Source of the DNA: Phyllobacteriaceae bacterium
GTDB taxonomy: Bacteria; Pseudomonadota; Alphaproteobacteria; Rhizobiales; Rhizobiaceae
Assembly (NCBI GenBank): GCA_024645155.1
Contig: JAHEGF010000242.1
Span: 1 to 5,101, forward strand
Length of the DNA: 5,101 bases
Reading direction: 5' to 3'
Part shown: one piece after another, positions 4,676-5,101 of the stretch
How the letters are laid out: each line of letters starts with the position of its first letter
How positions within the stretch are numbered: the stretch's first letter is position 1
Position numbers and translations under genes: made by a program
Notes under the pieces: model-generated
Database searches by the model: none
Seen by the model: the letters and a program-made list of their open reading frames with translations, nothing else
Told to the model about the DNA's origin: nothing

Positions 4676-5101
4676 TCAGAACTTGTCGTCTTCGGTTGGA
4701 ACGAGGATTTCCCGCTTGCCGGCGTGATTGGCGGGGCCAATGACCCCTTCTTCTTCCATCCGCTCGATGATCGAGGCGGCGCGGTTGTAACCAATGCCCA
4801 ATCGCCGCTGGACATAACTGGTTGACGCCTTGCCGTCGCGCAGGACCACCGCGACAGCCTGATCGTAGGGATCATCGGAATCTCCGAGGTTTCCGCTGCT
4901 GCCCGTGCCGTTGCCCGAATCGTCGTCTTCGTCGTCATCCTCAGTGATGGCATCGAGGTATTCGGGTATTCCCTGCAATTTGAGGTGCGAGACAATCTGC
5001 TCGACTTCATTGTCGGAAACAAACGGGCCATGAACGCGCTGGATGCGGCCGCCACCGGCCATATAAAGCATGTCACCCATGCCCAGCAACTGTTCGGCTC
5101 C
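4676..5101 (-). CDS. ftsK: DNA translocase FtsK, C-terminal part (5' truncated)
   Basis: These are the last 141 codons of FtsK, open to the window edge. FtsK is a septum-anchored hexameric pump that moves chromosome ends out of the closing division plane and activates XerCD at dif. The visible part starts at the end of the RecA-like motor: EQLLGMGDMLYMAGGGRIQRVHG (4-26), a hallmark of FtsK/SpoIIIE, then FVSDNEVEQIV. A strongly acidic, Gly/Ser-rich linker follows (54-77). The winged-helix gamma domain comes last, YDQAVAVVLRDGKASTSYVQRRLGIGYNRAASIIERMEEEGVIGP in residues 79-123, which reads polar KOPS sequences and contacts XerD. The protein ends with EILVPTEDDKF after the ANHAGKR segment. Walker A and the membrane anchor are outside the window. 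It is the first gene in view of the ftsK–lolA–xthA run. Confidence 0.96.
   Translation of the reverse strand, partial: GAEQLLGMGDMLYMAGGGRIQRVHGPFVSDNEVEQIVSHLKLQGIPEYLDAITEDDDEDDDSGNGTGSSGNLGDSDDPYDQAVAVVLRDGKASTSYVQRRLGIGYNRAASIIERMEEEGVIGPANHAGKREILVPTEDDKF

Noticed and set aside
1..5101. Possibility of a new defence, mobile or biosynthetic system, suggested by the EVE-domain protein and the stand-alone cNMP protein.
   Set aside because: EVE domains do occur in defence systems, but here it is a single-domain copy in a gpsA housekeeping run with no nuclease, methylase, integrase, repeats or compositional break nearby.

Overview
The window reads as a core chromosomal segment of an alphaproteobacterium, most likely in the Hyphomicrobiales (Rhizobiales). 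This rests on the moderately high GC, the style of the proteins, and two gene blocks that I recognise from memory as typical of that group: gpsA–yciI–EVE, and ftsK–lolA–xthA facing a response regulator. No database was searched, so the genus is not resolved. I see no mobile element, CRISPR array, tRNA, rRNA or phage gene, and coding density is very high.

Layout, left to right. (1) A plus-strand unit holds the 3' end of gpsA (glycerol-3-phosphate dehydrogenase, cut by the window edge), a YciI-family protein and an EVE-domain protein, with gaps of 43 and 29 bases. (2) On the minus strand, meeting the EVE gene tail to tail across 10 bases, is a small YkuD-type L,D-transpeptidase with a non-standard catalytic loop and no visible signal peptide. 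(3) An 86-base divergent intergenic region separates it from a plus-strand pair: an OmpR-type response regulator without a kinase beside it, then a stand-alone cyclic-nucleotide-binding-domain protein. (4) That pair runs tail to tail into a minus-strand block read from the right edge: the C-terminal end of ftsK (cut by the window edge), lolA and xthA. The stop codons of the cNMP-domain gene and xthA interlock in one CTAG palindrome.

Functionally, much of the window concerns the cell envelope and division. FtsK pumps and positions the chromosome terminus at the septum, LolA ferries lipoproteins to the outer membrane, the YkuD protein is predicted to cross-link or edit peptidoglycan, and GpsA feeds phospholipid synthesis. 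The orphan response regulator sits among these genes and resembles envelope regulators such as CenR, but that identity is inference only.

The points most worth a second look are the variant L,D-transpeptidase, the regulator/cNMP pair, two tandem hairpins ending directly at the xthA ribosome-binding site, and the CTAG stop-codon overlap. I do not see an obviously new multi-gene defence or mobile system.
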